64,000 bases of DNA from Amanita rubescens. Taxonomy: Eukaryota > Basidiomycota > Agaricomycetes > Agaricales > Amanitaceae. The translations under genes were made by a program, and so were the position numbers. Positions 38,636 through 49,105 of this stretch are shown piece by piece; position 1 is the stretch's first letter; each line of letters opens with the position of its first letter. The stretch lies in contig WION01000005.1 in assembly GCA_015039365.1 (NCBI GenBank), forward strand, positions 248,001 to 312,000. The letters are read 5' to 3'. The notes beneath the pieces are model-generated. The model was given only the letters and a program-made list of their open reading frames with translations. It had not been told where the DNA came from and did not search any database.

Positions 38636-39845
38636 ATGCCGACAGAATTGGATTGCTGGTCGCGCATAGCGGAGTCGCTACGGGCGCTAGCCAGTAGATA
38701 TGGCCAACCAGCTGCTCTACAGACAATACAACGGGTCAACAGATTGATTAATGCTTGGCCCATAGATGATATACTACCTGCTGAAGGGGTTAAAGGCGTA
38801 AAAGAAATCCATCGAATGTTAGAGCCAGGGATCAAAGAAATCAAGATTTCTGCTGACGAAGAAATCGAGTAAGTTGCGCCCATCACTTTTGTATTTTTTC
38901 CCGCGGATCTTGTTAATAAAAACTCAGAGCGATTGATAATGCCGTCGAGCAAGTAGAGATTCTCCTGGCTCTTCGAAAAGCATCGGAAGAAACATCTCTA
39001 GGTAAAGTAAACAAGCTTTGAATCCTTTCGATGCTCACGATGAGCAGAGAAACGAAAACGTCCACGGGCGCCGTCACCGTCCGCGACGTCCGTGTTGACC
39101 GCAAACCAGACCGGTAATAACCGCGGTGTTTCAATAACACTGCCGGCCCGACCATCACCCACGGGCTCCGTTTCGCGCGAAAATAAGTCTCGCAAGGATG
39201 CACTTGCGAAACAGCTGCCTTTGCAGCAAGGAAGGAAAGTGGCATTTCACCCAAGAGGTGCCAAATCGGCCAATGGTGCTGCGGACACGGACGAAAACAC
39301 GTGGATTCTAGCACTTGTCACTAGATGGATTGAGAAGCAGCGGTGAGTCACTCAGAGGCGTAGACTTGTTATTATCATTAAAGTACATTAGGTATGAAGT
39401 ACAAGATGCAGAACCGCAAGAAGACGGTCAACCAGGACTGTAAGTGCAACTTGAGTGTTTGACCACAGACTTTTAATCTTGCATAGGGTGTATACTACCA
39501 CATTAAAGGCCATCATACCACTCCCTGATCCTACTGCACCTCCTGGTAGTCCGGCACATGTCAGTTCTTACCAGGAGTTTCCAGCGGGTTCTATAGTTAT
39601 GGCACTGTACCCTGATACAAGTTGTTTCTATCGTGCCGAAGTTATCGCGACGCCAAAAGATTTCCAACCACCAGGAAGGGTTAGTCGGATGCTGTACGAA
39701 TGTCTTTCTTTTGTTAACGTTCAATATACAGGGACCACCCTCATCAAAACAGTCAATGTACAAGTTGAAGTTTGAAGACGATGATAATCAGGAACATTCT
39801 GTCGCAGCTCAGTGGGTGGTAGAATGGCCTGGAAACGTCAAGTAA
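38636..39845 (+). CDS. SGF29: SAGA subunit SGF29
   Basis: SGF29 reads H3K4 methylation for the SAGA acetyltransferase complex through a tandem Tudor domain. The N-terminal half (ATG 38636) is helical (SRYGQPAALQTIQRVNRLIN, AVEQVEILLALRKASEE), followed by a basic linker (EKRKRPRAPSPSA). The SGF29 Tudor region spans ENTWILALVTRWIEKQRYEV, VYTTTLKAIIPLPD, FPAGSIVMALYPDTSCFYRA, and YKLKFEDDDNQEHSVAAQWV, ending VEWPGNVK. The YP.T..FY motif, which contributes the methyl-lysine aromatic cage in the family, is intact. At least five introns join in frame; stop at 39843-39845. Confidence 0.93.
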
Positions 39846-39992
39846 AGCGCAGAACATTATCTATTCTATTACAACATGGTAGATTTAATATTGTGTACAT
39901 CGGACCAACACTACTACTCCGACGGAGGCTGAATGTGATCTTCGCTTAGTCATCTTGTGCCGTAAGAGCGCGTCATTTCTTGGTGCAGTGCC

Positions 39993-40010
39993 GAAAATGC
40001 TAGCATTTTC
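39993..40010. promoter_or_regulatory. Perfect 18-bp palindrome upstream of Hsp20 TATA box
   Basis: GAAAATGCTAGCATTTTC is its own reverse complement. It lies 61-78 bp upstream of the Hsp20 start codon and 22 bp before the TATA box. The outer GAA and TTC are 15 bp apart start to start, a multiple of the 5-bp spacing of heat-shock-factor units, so a gapped heat-shock element is possible but not shown. Confidence 0.5.
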
Positions 40011-40032
40011 CAGTTTGGCTAGCTGTTGGAAG

Positions 40033-40040
40033 TATATAAA
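40033..40040 (+). promoter_or_regulatory. TATA box of the Hsp20 gene
   Basis: TATATAAA 31 bp before the Hsp20 start codon (40071), the strongest TATA box in the window. Its position implies a very short 5' leader, or a start site further downstream than usual relative to the box. TATA-containing promoters are typical of stress-induced genes. Confidence 0.6.
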
Positions 40041-40070
40041 ACCTTGTGTCACTGTGTAAGACAAGACAAG

Positions 40071-40656
40071 ATGTCTATCTCGCGCTTACTTAACGAAGTT
40101 CGGCCTCTATTCCAACTCCTGGAAGAACCCCTGACGCGTTCGCCAGCCTTTTATGCGCGCCCGCAGCGTATGTTGCTCGGGGATCCGTTCAGGAGCCCAT
40201 TTGGCGGGCTCGGAACTCTCGGGGGTCGGCCGGCGGTTGATGTGATCGAGGAAGGCGACAAGTATGTTGTCGCTGCAGACCTACCTGGAGTCAAGAAAGA
40301 GGATGTGGAGGTTAGAGTTGCAGAGGATGGTAGGAGTATCACGATTGAGGGCAAAATGGTGGAGGTACCGTCGGAGGATCAGGGTGAGTGGAAGAATGTC
40401 TCACGGAAGCAACACGTTTGATAACACTGGCTACATAGGTGAAACGGGGACTAGTGGGGCAGTGAGCCGGGGAGAGACGACAAGCGAGATTGCGCGAGAG
40501 CGGTTTTACAGCGTTAACGCACAGTTTGAGCGGACGGTGTGGCTCCCGCGGCCGATTAACGCAGAGACCGTGACGGCAAAGCTACAGGACGGTGTGCTGC
40601 GAGTAACGGCGAACAAGGCAGAGGACAAGGCGAGTAAAGTTGTTGCAGTTGAGTAG
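40071..40656 (+). CDS. Small heat-shock protein, Hsp20/alpha-crystallin
   Basis: ATP-independent holdase chaperone. Exons 40071-40383 and 40439-40656 give 176 residues. The alpha-crystallin domain begins GRPAVDVIEEGDKYVVAADL and PGVKKEDVEVRV, and its C-terminal half contains RERFYSVNAQFERTVWLPRP, then KLQDGVLRVTANK, the G-V-L consensus strand. A Gly/Ser/Thr loop (GETGTSGAVSRGETTS) sits directly at the exon junction. The C-terminal VVAVE tail could serve as the I/V-x-I/V oligomerisation motif. Upstream lie a TATA box and an 18-bp palindrome. Confidence 0.93.
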
Positions 40657-40741
40657 TATCGTGTCTAGTAGTAAGTAATGTAGCATGTGTCTAGTAAGTC
40701 GTACATAGCCTACACATGTAGCTAGCCCGCCCTCTTACCCC

Positions 40742-41931
40742 ATGCCTCCGCTCCCCTCTGCCACGCCAGTCCCTTCAGACCACCTCCAAGATGACCTCGC
40801 TCACAACTCACCCGACGTTCCTCATAGTACCTCCCCATCCCCCGATGCCTCCTCAGAAACAGAGGCAGAAATAGACCAGCTAGATTCAGATTCAGATTCT
40901 GACGAACTCGCATCCGCTTCCTCAACTGACAAGTCAGAAGCAGCCAGACCCCCCGGATGCAGTCTTCTCCCTGCTGTTCGCCTCGAAAATATCCTCCAGG
41001 CAGACGGTATGCCACATTGCTCGGACACGTTGTCCATGACTCACAACTAGCCAGGTGTTACTGGAAATTTGGCACTATCCAAAGAAGCCTTGTTCGTTCT
41101 CTCTGTTGCCACTGTATGTGCTCCGTTTACTTCACTACACACACATCACCTTACCCCCCTGACACAGGAAGAATTTATAAAGCGCATGACAACAGCAGGC
41201 CACATACATGCCAGCGCCCTGAGACGAAACACTGTCGAGTACATTGACATGGGTACGCATACACGCGCATATACCTATCAAATGCTCATCGGATCGAATA
41301 GCCGCATCAACGCATCAATACCAAGAGTTCATGTTTCTTAAAGGCAAGCGCGACTATTCGTCTCTGTCAAATTCACCATTAAAATGCGTGCATAGATACA
41401 ATCCCAACTCCTATCTCCCTCGCAGAAGCAATTCAACTGCGCCAGACCAAAGAAAAAGAGATGCTCGAAGATGATCCTGCATTAGCAGTCAATCCATCTC
41501 CACCAACTATGTTCCCCCTTCAGAACGGCTCATCAAAAGCAAAAGGCAAAGGACGAAACACCACCAACGGACACGGAAAAATGAACGGAGAGGCTGGCAT
41601 GTCTGCATGGCGTTCAGAAAAACACTACAAAGCCATCAACGACATGTTACCAAATCCTCCATGGAACGGAAGTGCGCCTATCCTGCCGCCTGGAACAGTG
41701 TCTCCGTTCGTTAATGGGGACGTTTCAGCCCTAGTACCGGCCATGCACCATCCAATGATTGTACCACCCAGAGAGCCGTATGATAGTCATCCCCAGCCCC
41801 ACCCTGTATACTATCCCCAGTCCAACGTCGCCCCCGACCGGCCTGACGATGCTTGGCTTCGAGGTCCTGGACTTGTCGACCCCGATCATCTAGGTCGAAC
41901 AATCTACTCAAAAGACAGACATGTAGGGTGA
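40742..41931 (+). CDS. Histone-fold protein, Dpb3/CHRAC15-like
   Basis: An acidic Ser-rich N-terminus precedes a CBF/NF-Y type histone fold: LLPAVRLENILQADG, TGNLALSKEALFVLSVATEE, FIKRMTTAGHIHAS, RNTVEYIDMA and YQEFMFLKDTIPTPISLAEA. This pattern matches the small histone-fold subunits shared by DNA polymerase epsilon and the CHRAC/ISW2 remodeller (Dpb3, CHRAC15, POLE4), rather than NF-YB/YC. The C-terminal half is Pro/Gly/Asn-rich and disordered, unusual for the short yeast proteins. Intron 41344-41395 has a GC donor (AAAG|GCAAGC) and is required to join FLK to DTIPTP in frame. Stop 41929-41931. Partner would be a Dpb4-like protein outside this window. Confidence 0.8.
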
Positions 41932-42090
41932 AAAAAGTCTCGACTTGTGGTTCCTTCAGGAAAGGATCCTGTAGTACATGTTGATGCTCCCGCGCTTTAC
42001 ACTACCCCCTTGTGGTTTTATCTTATTTTTAATCCCTGCACGCTCGTGTATATACAAGGCATCCGACTCTGGCTTATCTCCGTTTGAACT

Positions 42091-43533
42091 ATGGTTTCAC
42101 AATCTCTACCCATCATTGACATCTCTCCGTATCTTAGCGAGACGCTCGAACAGCTTGTCAAACGGCCAGCCGTCTCTGCAGCTCTTCATAAAGCTTGTGT
42201 TGAATACGGATTCTTTTATCTTGATATATCTTCTTATATCGACCCTCGTGAGCCAGAGGAGCTCACAGCGCTAGCTAAATCGTTTTTCTTGTTACCTGAA
42301 GATGAAAAGGACAAAATCAATCTCAGGCGCGGAGACAACGCGAGAGGTGGGTATACTACCCCATTAAGTTTAGAACGACATCAACCCCATCTCCCAGGCT
42401 ACGCGCGCTTAAGGGAGAACGTAACAAATGGCAAAGCTGACAACCACGAAGGTATCGACTTTTACAAGCCTGTATCTAACCCAGACAAGACCAAGGTACT
42501 CTGGGGCGAGAATCAGTGGCCGGGTGTACCCGGCTTTAGGGACAAGTACGAGGAATGGGTGGAGAAGATGAAAAAATTGGGGATGGTGGTTATGGAAGCG
42601 TACGTTTGTTCCTCTTGGCCAGCCTATTCATAAACGAACACGTCCTCCAGGATGTCTGTGGGGTTGGGTATGACATCCGATGAGTGGCTAGAATTGCGTA
42701 GCAAAGTGGACGATAGTTTCTGGGTCATGAGGGTTATCGGTACGCGGTCAACGCCCTGGCATGTTCAACTGCTGCCCGATCTCTGAGGCGTCCACTTTAC
42801 AGGCTATCCCCCTCTTCCGAACGACTATGACGGATTCTCGTGTGGAGCTCACAAGTTGAGACTACAAAGCGTATTGTTGCCATACTAACTGATCGCGTCT
42901 ACGAACAGGGATTACGGCTGCTTGACGTGAGTTTTCGCTTTGACGTCAAACTTGACGGCCAAAAAGTTCAATTGTGTACAGGTTCCTCTATGCCGATCCT
43001 ACGCCCAATGCACTGCAAGTTTTCACGAAACACGCTATGAATGGTGCCCAATCCGTAGATACAAGCGGTTTACCTGTTGAACAAGGTACCGAAGATGGTG
43101 TTTGGATTAGCGCAAATCCCATCCCAGGTTGCGTCGTATGCAATATAGGGGAAAGTGAGTAGGGCGAAAAGTTTTATTTGAGAGTTGACATGACCTTGAA
43201 ATGCCAGTGTGGGAGGTTTGGACCAACGGACTCTATCGTTCAACACTCCATCGCGTCATACATCAAAGCTCGAATTATAGGTAACTAGAATTTTTCATCT
43301 CTTTGAAATGTGTTGACTTTTTGCTAGGGTCTCGTCAGTTGTAAACTTCCTGTCGTTTCATTTCTGCTCACGATGATTTACCAGCATTCCGTTCTTTTTC
43401 GAACCAAATTTTGACGCAGTAGTCAAACCCCTTGCCGCCGCCCTGCGACAACAACAAAGCGGAGAACCACTGCATAAACCTACTGTCTATGGCGAATTCT
43501 TGTTGTCGCATGTCTCGGGTAACTTTTCTTGAA
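42091..43533 (+). CDS. 2-oxoglutarate/Fe(II)-dependent dioxygenase (IPNS-like)
   Basis: Isopenicillin-N-synthase-like fold. The N-terminal DIOX segment is LPIIDISPYL, FYLDISSYID, FFLLPEDEKDKINLRRGDNA and GGYTTPLSLE. The Fe(II) ligands are the HxD-type pair in CGAHKDYGCLTFLYADPTP (His, Asp) and the distal His in STLHRVIH. The 2-oxoglutarate-binding R-x-S is NYRVSIPFFFEPNFDA. The Arg-Val codons come from a 6-nt microexon (43328-43333) between introns 43281-43327 and 43334-43384. The C-terminus is YGEFLLSHVSGNFS with TGA at 43531-43533. The substrate is unknown; relatives act on secondary metabolites and hormones. Converges on caleosin, 54 bp away. Confidence 0.88.
43328..43333 (+). other. 6-nt microexon GGTCTC in the dioxygenase gene
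   Basis: Flanked by introns ending TTTGCTAG and starting GTCAGT. Including it yields AGG GTC TCC ATT CCG, i.e. R-V-S-I-P; joining the outer exons without it yields AGC ATT CCG, i.e. S-I-P, still in frame. The conserved family motif needs the Arg, which supports inclusion. Confidence 0.75.
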
Positions 43534-43587
43534 AGCCATTCGTGTTTCGAATCTGATCCTGTAATTTACATGACGATATCTATGCTT

Positions 43588-44444
43588 CTATCCTGAATTC
43601 GAACCCTTCGCGCGAGCCTCTCGCTTAGCCGCAATTGAGTAGAAAATCGAACCCTATAATCACGAAGGTAAGTGAAACGCCTTTGACTATGCAAAGGAAC
43701 GTACGTCGTACACAGCCTTGACGTCTTCCTTCTTCACCTTGCCATCGACTGGCCAAAGCATGATATAGGTTGTTCCCCACTCGAATACGGCCGCAACCCA
43801 TCCAAACTTGCATCTATTTCAATACCATTTCCAGGCCATTTGTAAAAAGTCAACTCACAGGATCAAAGACGTCGCGATTGCCGTACACCATTCTAATGCC
43901 TTGCCAGAAACTAATGTGCGTGTGTGGGGGACTCGAATACATATCGAAGATGTGTTCAAATCTTTTCTCGTCCCACGAACCAACAGAAGTGTAACTCGCG
44001 GTGTCTGACCCATGTTTTCCCTGTGATCCTATAAGTTGGCGAGCAGAAGAACGTGATATATGCGTACTCTATGGATGTTTCTGATTCTCAACCTGAAGAA
44101 CGGATCAGGCAGTAATGTGCCGTATGTTGGATAGCTGAGACACTCGTCAGCGACGGACAGCAGGATGACAACCGCATATACTCACGAAAAGCTGGAATGA
44201 ATAAGGATGACTGCCAACAACGAAATTATAATTCCAAAGCCTAGTCGCCTGAAACCAATATACCTGGGCGATGATGGTACTTTTTGTTTTATCTAGTGGG
44301 CATAACTCACGTATCGCTCGGCCATATGATACCATCCTTGTCGCGGTCAAAAAAGGCGACATGGGACTGAAGGGCGGTGTTTTCTTTTCCAGCTTCGTAT
44401 CCGGCGCCTGGAGCCGAGTCGACTGCGTCCTTTGGGATGGTCAT
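43588..44444 (-). CDS. Caleosin (lipid-droplet EF-hand peroxygenase)
   Basis: Caleosins sit on lipid droplets or ER and are haem peroxygenases that oxidise fatty-acid hydroperoxides. Visible from ATG 44444 are TALQSHVAFFDRDKDGIIWP (haem-ligand His and the single EF-hand), SDTYIGFRRLGFGIIISLLA then VILIHSSFSYPT (amphipathic/hydrophobic anchor), LPDPFFRLRIRNIHRGKHGS (second conserved His), FEHIFDMYSS, FWQGIRMVYGNRDVFDPFGW, VAAVFEWGTTYIMLWPVDGK, KKEDVKAVYDGSIFYSIA. Six exons join in frame; stop TAG 43588-43590. All hallmark residues I can place are present, so it should be active. Role in sporulation or lipid signalling is inferred from other fungi. Confidence 0.93.
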
Positions 44445-44561
44445 GGCAAGTGAAAAAGTCTTCTGAGACCTCGCGATCGGTGGACGCGACTCGAGTGACG
44501 CGCATGATAAGATAAGTCACATGCCTCCTATTGGGAGCCCCTGACTAGGATTCTTGACATT

Positions 44562-45953
44562 ATGCACTCTTACAGCGTCATCTCCGAGTCACCAAGCCAA
44601 TTACAACCTGAGAACGCGCTCAGGGCCTGGCAGAGGTTGAACCCGTCCGATGATACCAACTGGGAAATGCTATGCCCAGAACTCATATATGAGATCCTCA
44701 CTTACTGCTTTTCGGGCGCCACGTTATCCGTATGCTCCCCTAGAACATTTCCATGGTATCTAGGCCATATCTGTCGGTCGTGGAGATCAGTCTTCATATC
44801 TTCGCCACGTTTTTGGGATCGCTTCAGCTTCGAGTGGATGAGGAGGGCAATAGCTTCAGCTCCGACGTTTGAGCGTGCCTTAGCACTGGTCCAATTGTGC
44901 ATCGAGCGCACCAAAGATTGCACATTCTCTTTCCACTTTAAGGCCAATATGTACATCATGGAGGCTCGTCAGTCGCTGTACGCTATCCGGATCCTGGAAA
45001 CTCTAGTTGCTCATGCCAATCGCTGGCGCGCCGCATACTTCATAACTGATCGGGATAGACTACAAGAATCGCTCACTAAAGCTAAAGGTCATTTTGGGCA
45101 ACTCCGTACGCTCCAAATATGTATCGTTTTCGGGGTTTCATGTCATGATCATATCGCTTCCGACCTCTTTAAAGATGCGCCGAATCTTACGCGCGTATGT
45201 GCCACTGGTTACCACCGGCTTCGTTGGTCAAGCGTAACCGTCCTACATTTCGAGTATGAGTCAGATTCCGCGCATCGGTTCTTTGCGGGGTTTGAGCAGA
45301 TGACGTCTCTCGAAGAACTCGTAATCAAGGTATTGTCCTTCTGCCACGACTTGGCCAACGTCCCAGTCGAATTGCCTTCCCTCAAGACAATTGCTGTCGA
45401 CCTCTGTTTTCCCCTTTCACTCATTAAAGCCCCTTCGCTTGAGAGGTTGTACCTAACCGATAGTCCACTTGACGATGATATACAGCCAATTAAAACTTTT
45501 CTGCGCGGAGTAAACCATCTCAACACCTTATCATTGGATGTAGTGCACAGTGTCGATTGCGCGACGATCATTGACTGTGCGCCTGAACCTGATCATCTGA
45601 TTATCGCTGGACGGTGGACGAATACCTTCCAATGGAAGACTTCCATGGATGTTTTGCGATCCCTCGCGTCTCGCTCCGCTGCACGCTCTCTAAAGAAGAT
45701 AACCGTTGGTATCCGGACGCCATATTTTACATCCTCTAGCGTGTCGATTATGCATCAACTAACGAATATCGTCGAGTCTTGGGAAAAACGTCAATTCCCC
45801 AGGTTGCGCCTCTTGTCGGTCTATGTCGATCACCGCGGAGAAGATATGACGTCTGCTGTAGGTGACTTGATGCGGCTGGGCGCGGACAAGGGGCTCGAAG
45901 TGGACGTCAGTTCTACACCATTCCCGATGGTGCTTCCGTTCGGTGATTGGTGA
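44562..45953 (+). CDS. F-box-like protein, single exon
   Basis: 463 residues without introns. The N-terminal segment MLCPELIYEILTYCFSG, then WYLGHICRSWRSVFISSPRF WDRF reads as a degenerate F-box of the kind abundant in agaricomycetes. The rest has leucine-rich-repeat-like strands (LRTLQICIVFGVSC, LPSLKTIAVDLCFPLSL, APSLERLYLTDSPLDD, VNHLNTLSLDVVHSV, FPRLRLLSVYVDHRGED). Such proteins are candidate substrate adaptors of SCF ubiquitin ligases; the substrate is unknown. Intronless structure in an intron-rich neighbourhood is typical for this expanded family. Confidence 0.75.
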   Translation: MHSYSVISESPSQLQPENALRAWQRLNPSDDTNWEMLCPELIYEILTYCFSGATLSVCSPRTFPWYLGHICRSWRSVFISSPRFWDRFSFEWMRRAIASAPTFERALALVQLCIERTKDCTFSFHFKANMYIMEARQSLYAIRILETLVAHANRWRAAYFITDRDRLQESLTKAKGHFGQLRTLQICIVFGVSCHDHIASDLFKDAPNLTRVCATGYHRLRWSSVTVLHFEYESDSAHRFFAGFEQMTSLEELVIKVLSFCHDLANVPVELPSLKTIAVDLCFPLSLIKAPSLERLYLTDSPLDDDIQPIKTFLRGVNHLNTLSLDVVHSVDCATIIDCAPEPDHLIIAGRWTNTFQWKTSMDVLRSLASRSAARSLKKITVGIRTPYFTSSSVSIMHQLTNIVESWEKRQFPRLRLLSVYVDHRGEDMTSAVGDLMRLGADKGLEVDVSSTPFPMVLPFGDW

Positions 45954-46420
45954 TTGCCTCAGCGAAAGGGCATCTAGCATCAGCCGTGTGTCGGACTGAA
46001 GGGCGAGTAACGGAAACAGAGGTAGGAAGAAATTGAAAGATATCATATCATTATGTGTTGTATCCGTTAGATGTATAATCTATTTGCTCATAATAGCTTC
46101 GCGGCTTCATTTCGTCCAGCATCTAAGGTATCCCCGCATATCCCTGCAGACCTTGAGTATTTCAAGGCGTGTGGAGTCGAGGCACGCGTTGTGCATTCTA
46201 TCTGCAGTGAATGAAGGTCTGAGTCATGACTAGAGTTAATACAAATGGTTGGCATTTTAGTAGCATAATGGATCCTAGATTTGACGGAAATCTGCAACTA
46301 CTAAATATTTACTGCCAGTACGCTACCAAGGTAATGGTCTATGAGTAAATGATTGGCGTTTTGACAAGCCAAGGAAGAGAATCGAGATACTTCAACTTGT
46401 AAGAAACGCGGCGTGGTCAC
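45954..46420. other. Intergenic region, nothing recognised
   Basis: 467 bp between the F-box gene and the Arc1-like gene, with no convincing ORF, repeat or RNA gene. Confidence 0.4.
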
Positions 46421-48056
46421 ATGATGCTTTTCCGCTTCCATCGATTCTCGACTCAGTCGTCGTTCTGCCGTCCAATGTCTTTCCAGGCTGCCGTGCAGAC
46501 GCTTTCTCCTCACATCAGGGATCTAGTTCTCGCAGTCACAAAGAATGGCGAGCGATATGTTGGCGAAACTGACAAGGATCGCGAGGAGGTTAGCGGTTGG
46601 ATAGAAAAGACCAGTGCAGGTGAAGTAGCCAGTAACGCAAAGTTCCAGGTGTGCGATATCGTCATCCATAAATTTAGAAAAAAGCCGACATTACGTTTGT
46701 TAGGAATTGAACTCGCTATTGGTGTCAAAAACATATTTGGTCAGCAATTATTTGACCGCTGCTGATATTGCATTGTATGGGGCCCTCCATTCATCTATAG
46801 TATGGATCATACCCTGGTTTCGTTCAGCATCTAACATCCATCTAGTCCACCCTCGAGCCTCAACAACACTACGCACATCCGGCCTTAACCCGCTACTTTG
46901 ATCACGTTCAATCTCGCCCTCAGGTTCGCGAATCAGCTGCTTCCATAACTCCTCCTTTCGAATTGGTCGTGTTCGATTTGGAAAATGTTCCCAAAATCGA
47001 ACGCAAGGCCGAACCCCCAAAGAAGAAGGAGAAGAATCCCGCACAGAATGCGGAGACTTCTCGACCCCCTGCAGCAGTGCCCACAGGGAAAACAGAGTCG
47101 CCCGCTGATAAAGTACCCGAGAAAAAGGAGAAAAAAGAAAAGAAACCAAAGGAAGCTGCTGAAGGTTCAGCAAAGAAAAAGGGTGCAAATGCAGCCGCAA
47201 AAGCTCTGGAGCCTGAGGATGCTGGGGAACCCGTGCCATCTATGATCGATTTGCGCGTTGGTCGCATAGTTGATGGTTAGTCTATGCTGAACCACCGATT
47301 TATTTATATCTGAGAAGCCATAGTCATGAAGCATCCAGATGCGGACAGTCTCTATGTCGAGGTACATAGTCATCCCGAGCAGCGACAGTAAAGTTAACCA
47401 TGCTTTTCAGCAAGTCGATTTAGGTGAAGAGACAGGGCCCCGTACGGTCGTTTCCGGCCTGGTCAAGTATATTCCAATTGAGGAAATGCGAGACAGATAC
47501 CTCGTCGCAGTGGTATGATTCACATAATGCAAGTGAACAGATCCACTAATGCGAGTTTCAGTGTAACTTAAAACCTGCTTCAATGAGAGGAGTCAAGAGT
47601 TTTGCCATGGTTCTATGCGTATGTTATTTGCGTCTTTAAACAGGGACGACATTTGACATGGAATAGGCTACGTCGAAGGACGGAAAAGAGGGTGGCATTG
47701 AAATAATTCAACCACCTCCGAATGCAAAACCAGGCGACAGAGTTTACTTTGAGGGTGCAGAGTACGAAAGTACGTTCATGTTCTGACCATCTAGATAACA
47801 TCTGATTTGGCACACTAGACACCACACCACTATTGCAACTGAATCCTAAAAAGAAAATATTTGAGACCATTCAGCCTGGTTCGTTTCACGCCAAGAACTC
47901 AGTGCATGATTAAAAACTGACTATGGCCTAGGATTCATAACCCTCGATACCAGGGAGGCTGCATGGACAAATCCGATTACCAAAAGCGTACATAGAATAC
48001 GGACTCAGGATGGGGTATGCATGGCACCAACACTAGTCGGGGCGTCGTTGTCGTAG
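46421..48056 (+). CDS. ARC1: Arc1-like tRNA-binding cofactor (EMAPII/AIMP1 family)
   Basis: Arc1/AIMP1 proteins bind tRNA and tether aminoacyl-tRNA synthetases. The N-terminus has a GST-like helical part (YLVSNYLTAADIALYGALHS), then HPALTRYFDHVQSRPQVRES, a Lys/Ala/Pro-rich linker (PEKKEKKEKKPKEAAEG), and the OB-fold tRNA-binding domain: SMIDLRVGRIVD, VMKHPDADSLYVE, VDLGEETGPRTVVSGLVKYI, CNLKPASMRGVKSFAMVLCA, and an EMAPII-like C-terminal block to GVCMAPTLVGASLS. Introns join in frame; stop 48054-48056. Two in-frame ATGs exist, 46421 and 46475. The intervening 18 residues (MMLFRFHRFSTQSSFCRP) are basic, aromatic and lack acidic residues, like a mitochondrial presequence. Confidence 0.88.
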
Positions 48057-48111
48057 ATAGCAAACATACCAAACAGAGCCAAATTGTATACTTTCCTTCG
48101 ACGCAGCCCGG

Positions 48112-48807
48112 ATGATCCTTCGGTCGCAGCTGAGCGGCGCTGCCCGCTGCTTCAGCACGACAGCAAGGTCTCAAGCTATTTCGCACATTGGCAGAGTGCC
48201 CATAAAATTTCCGGAAGGCGTAACACTCAACAAAACATCATCTAGCATCGTCATCACAGGCCCCCTCGGAACCGCCTCCGTTCCGCTCAAGCCATTTGTT
48301 CAAATCACCTATCCTGAGTCTAACACGATGTCCATCGCCGTGCAAGATTCCCATATCAAGGAACAGCGACAGATGTGGGGAACGACGCGTACTCTCATTG
48401 CCAACGCCATCACCGGCATAACGGAAGGATTTACCGTACCTCTCTATCTCGTTGGTGTGGGCTACCGCGCAGCAATCGAGTCCGACCCGCGTGGCACGGA
48501 AAATGAACGGAGCGGCCAACGGCTGACCCTCAAGTTGGGCCATTCTCACAGCATTCATGTTCCCATTCCGTCGCACATCAAAGCTACTGTGCCGTCTGCG
48601 ACTAAAATTGTCTTGTCATGTACGGACAAGCACAAGCTAGGCTTGTTCGCCGCAGCGATCAGGGAGTTTAGAAAACCCGAGCCATACAAGGGCAAGGTAA
48701 GTCTTTTTGTTGTTGCTCATTCTCATGTGTGCTTCATTTTGAGCCAATTTTAGGGCGTTTTTGTTGGCCGTGAACAAATTAGAATTAAAAGCCCCAAAAA
48801 GAAGTGA
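48112..48807 (+). CDS. MRPL6: Mitochondrial ribosomal protein uL6m
   Basis: Component of the mitochondrial large ribosomal subunit. Exons 48112-48696 and 48754-48807 give 212 residues. The N-terminal MILRSQLSGAARCFSTTARS is a classic mitochondrial targeting sequence. The uL6 core follows: SHIGRVPIKFPEGVTL, IVITGPLGTASVPL, MWGTTRTLIANAITGITEGF, LYLVGVGYRAAIE, LTLKLGHSHSIHVPIP, CTDKHKLGLFAAAIREFRKP, and the conserved C-terminal EPYKGKGVFVGREQIRIKSP KKK. It begins 55 bp after the Arc1-like stop on the same strand. Confidence 0.95.
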
Positions 48808-49105
48808 TTGGTGGACGCTGACCATGGATGTCTCTTCATTTACATCATGCACAACTCAGCGCATAGACAACAACAACGGAATGGGCAGTCTAGATGCAAT
48901 TACAACCCCGATACATTACCATTGCTTTGTACAACTCATGAATAAAGAAGATATACGTTGGGTGATTACTACAAGTAATACATTACGCAGCTCATGCATG
49001 AATGGACACCGAATAATTGTGAAACAATGCAAATGCTGAAAAAATTAGTACAACCTATGGTATGCCCATGACAATGGTCAGTAAAAGAAAAAAATTCTAC
49101 AATTG
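48808..49105. other. Convergent intergenic region
   Basis: About 300 bp between the stops of the uL6m and Ulp2 genes, AT-rich near 49090; presumably both 3' ends. No gene seen. Confidence 0.4.
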
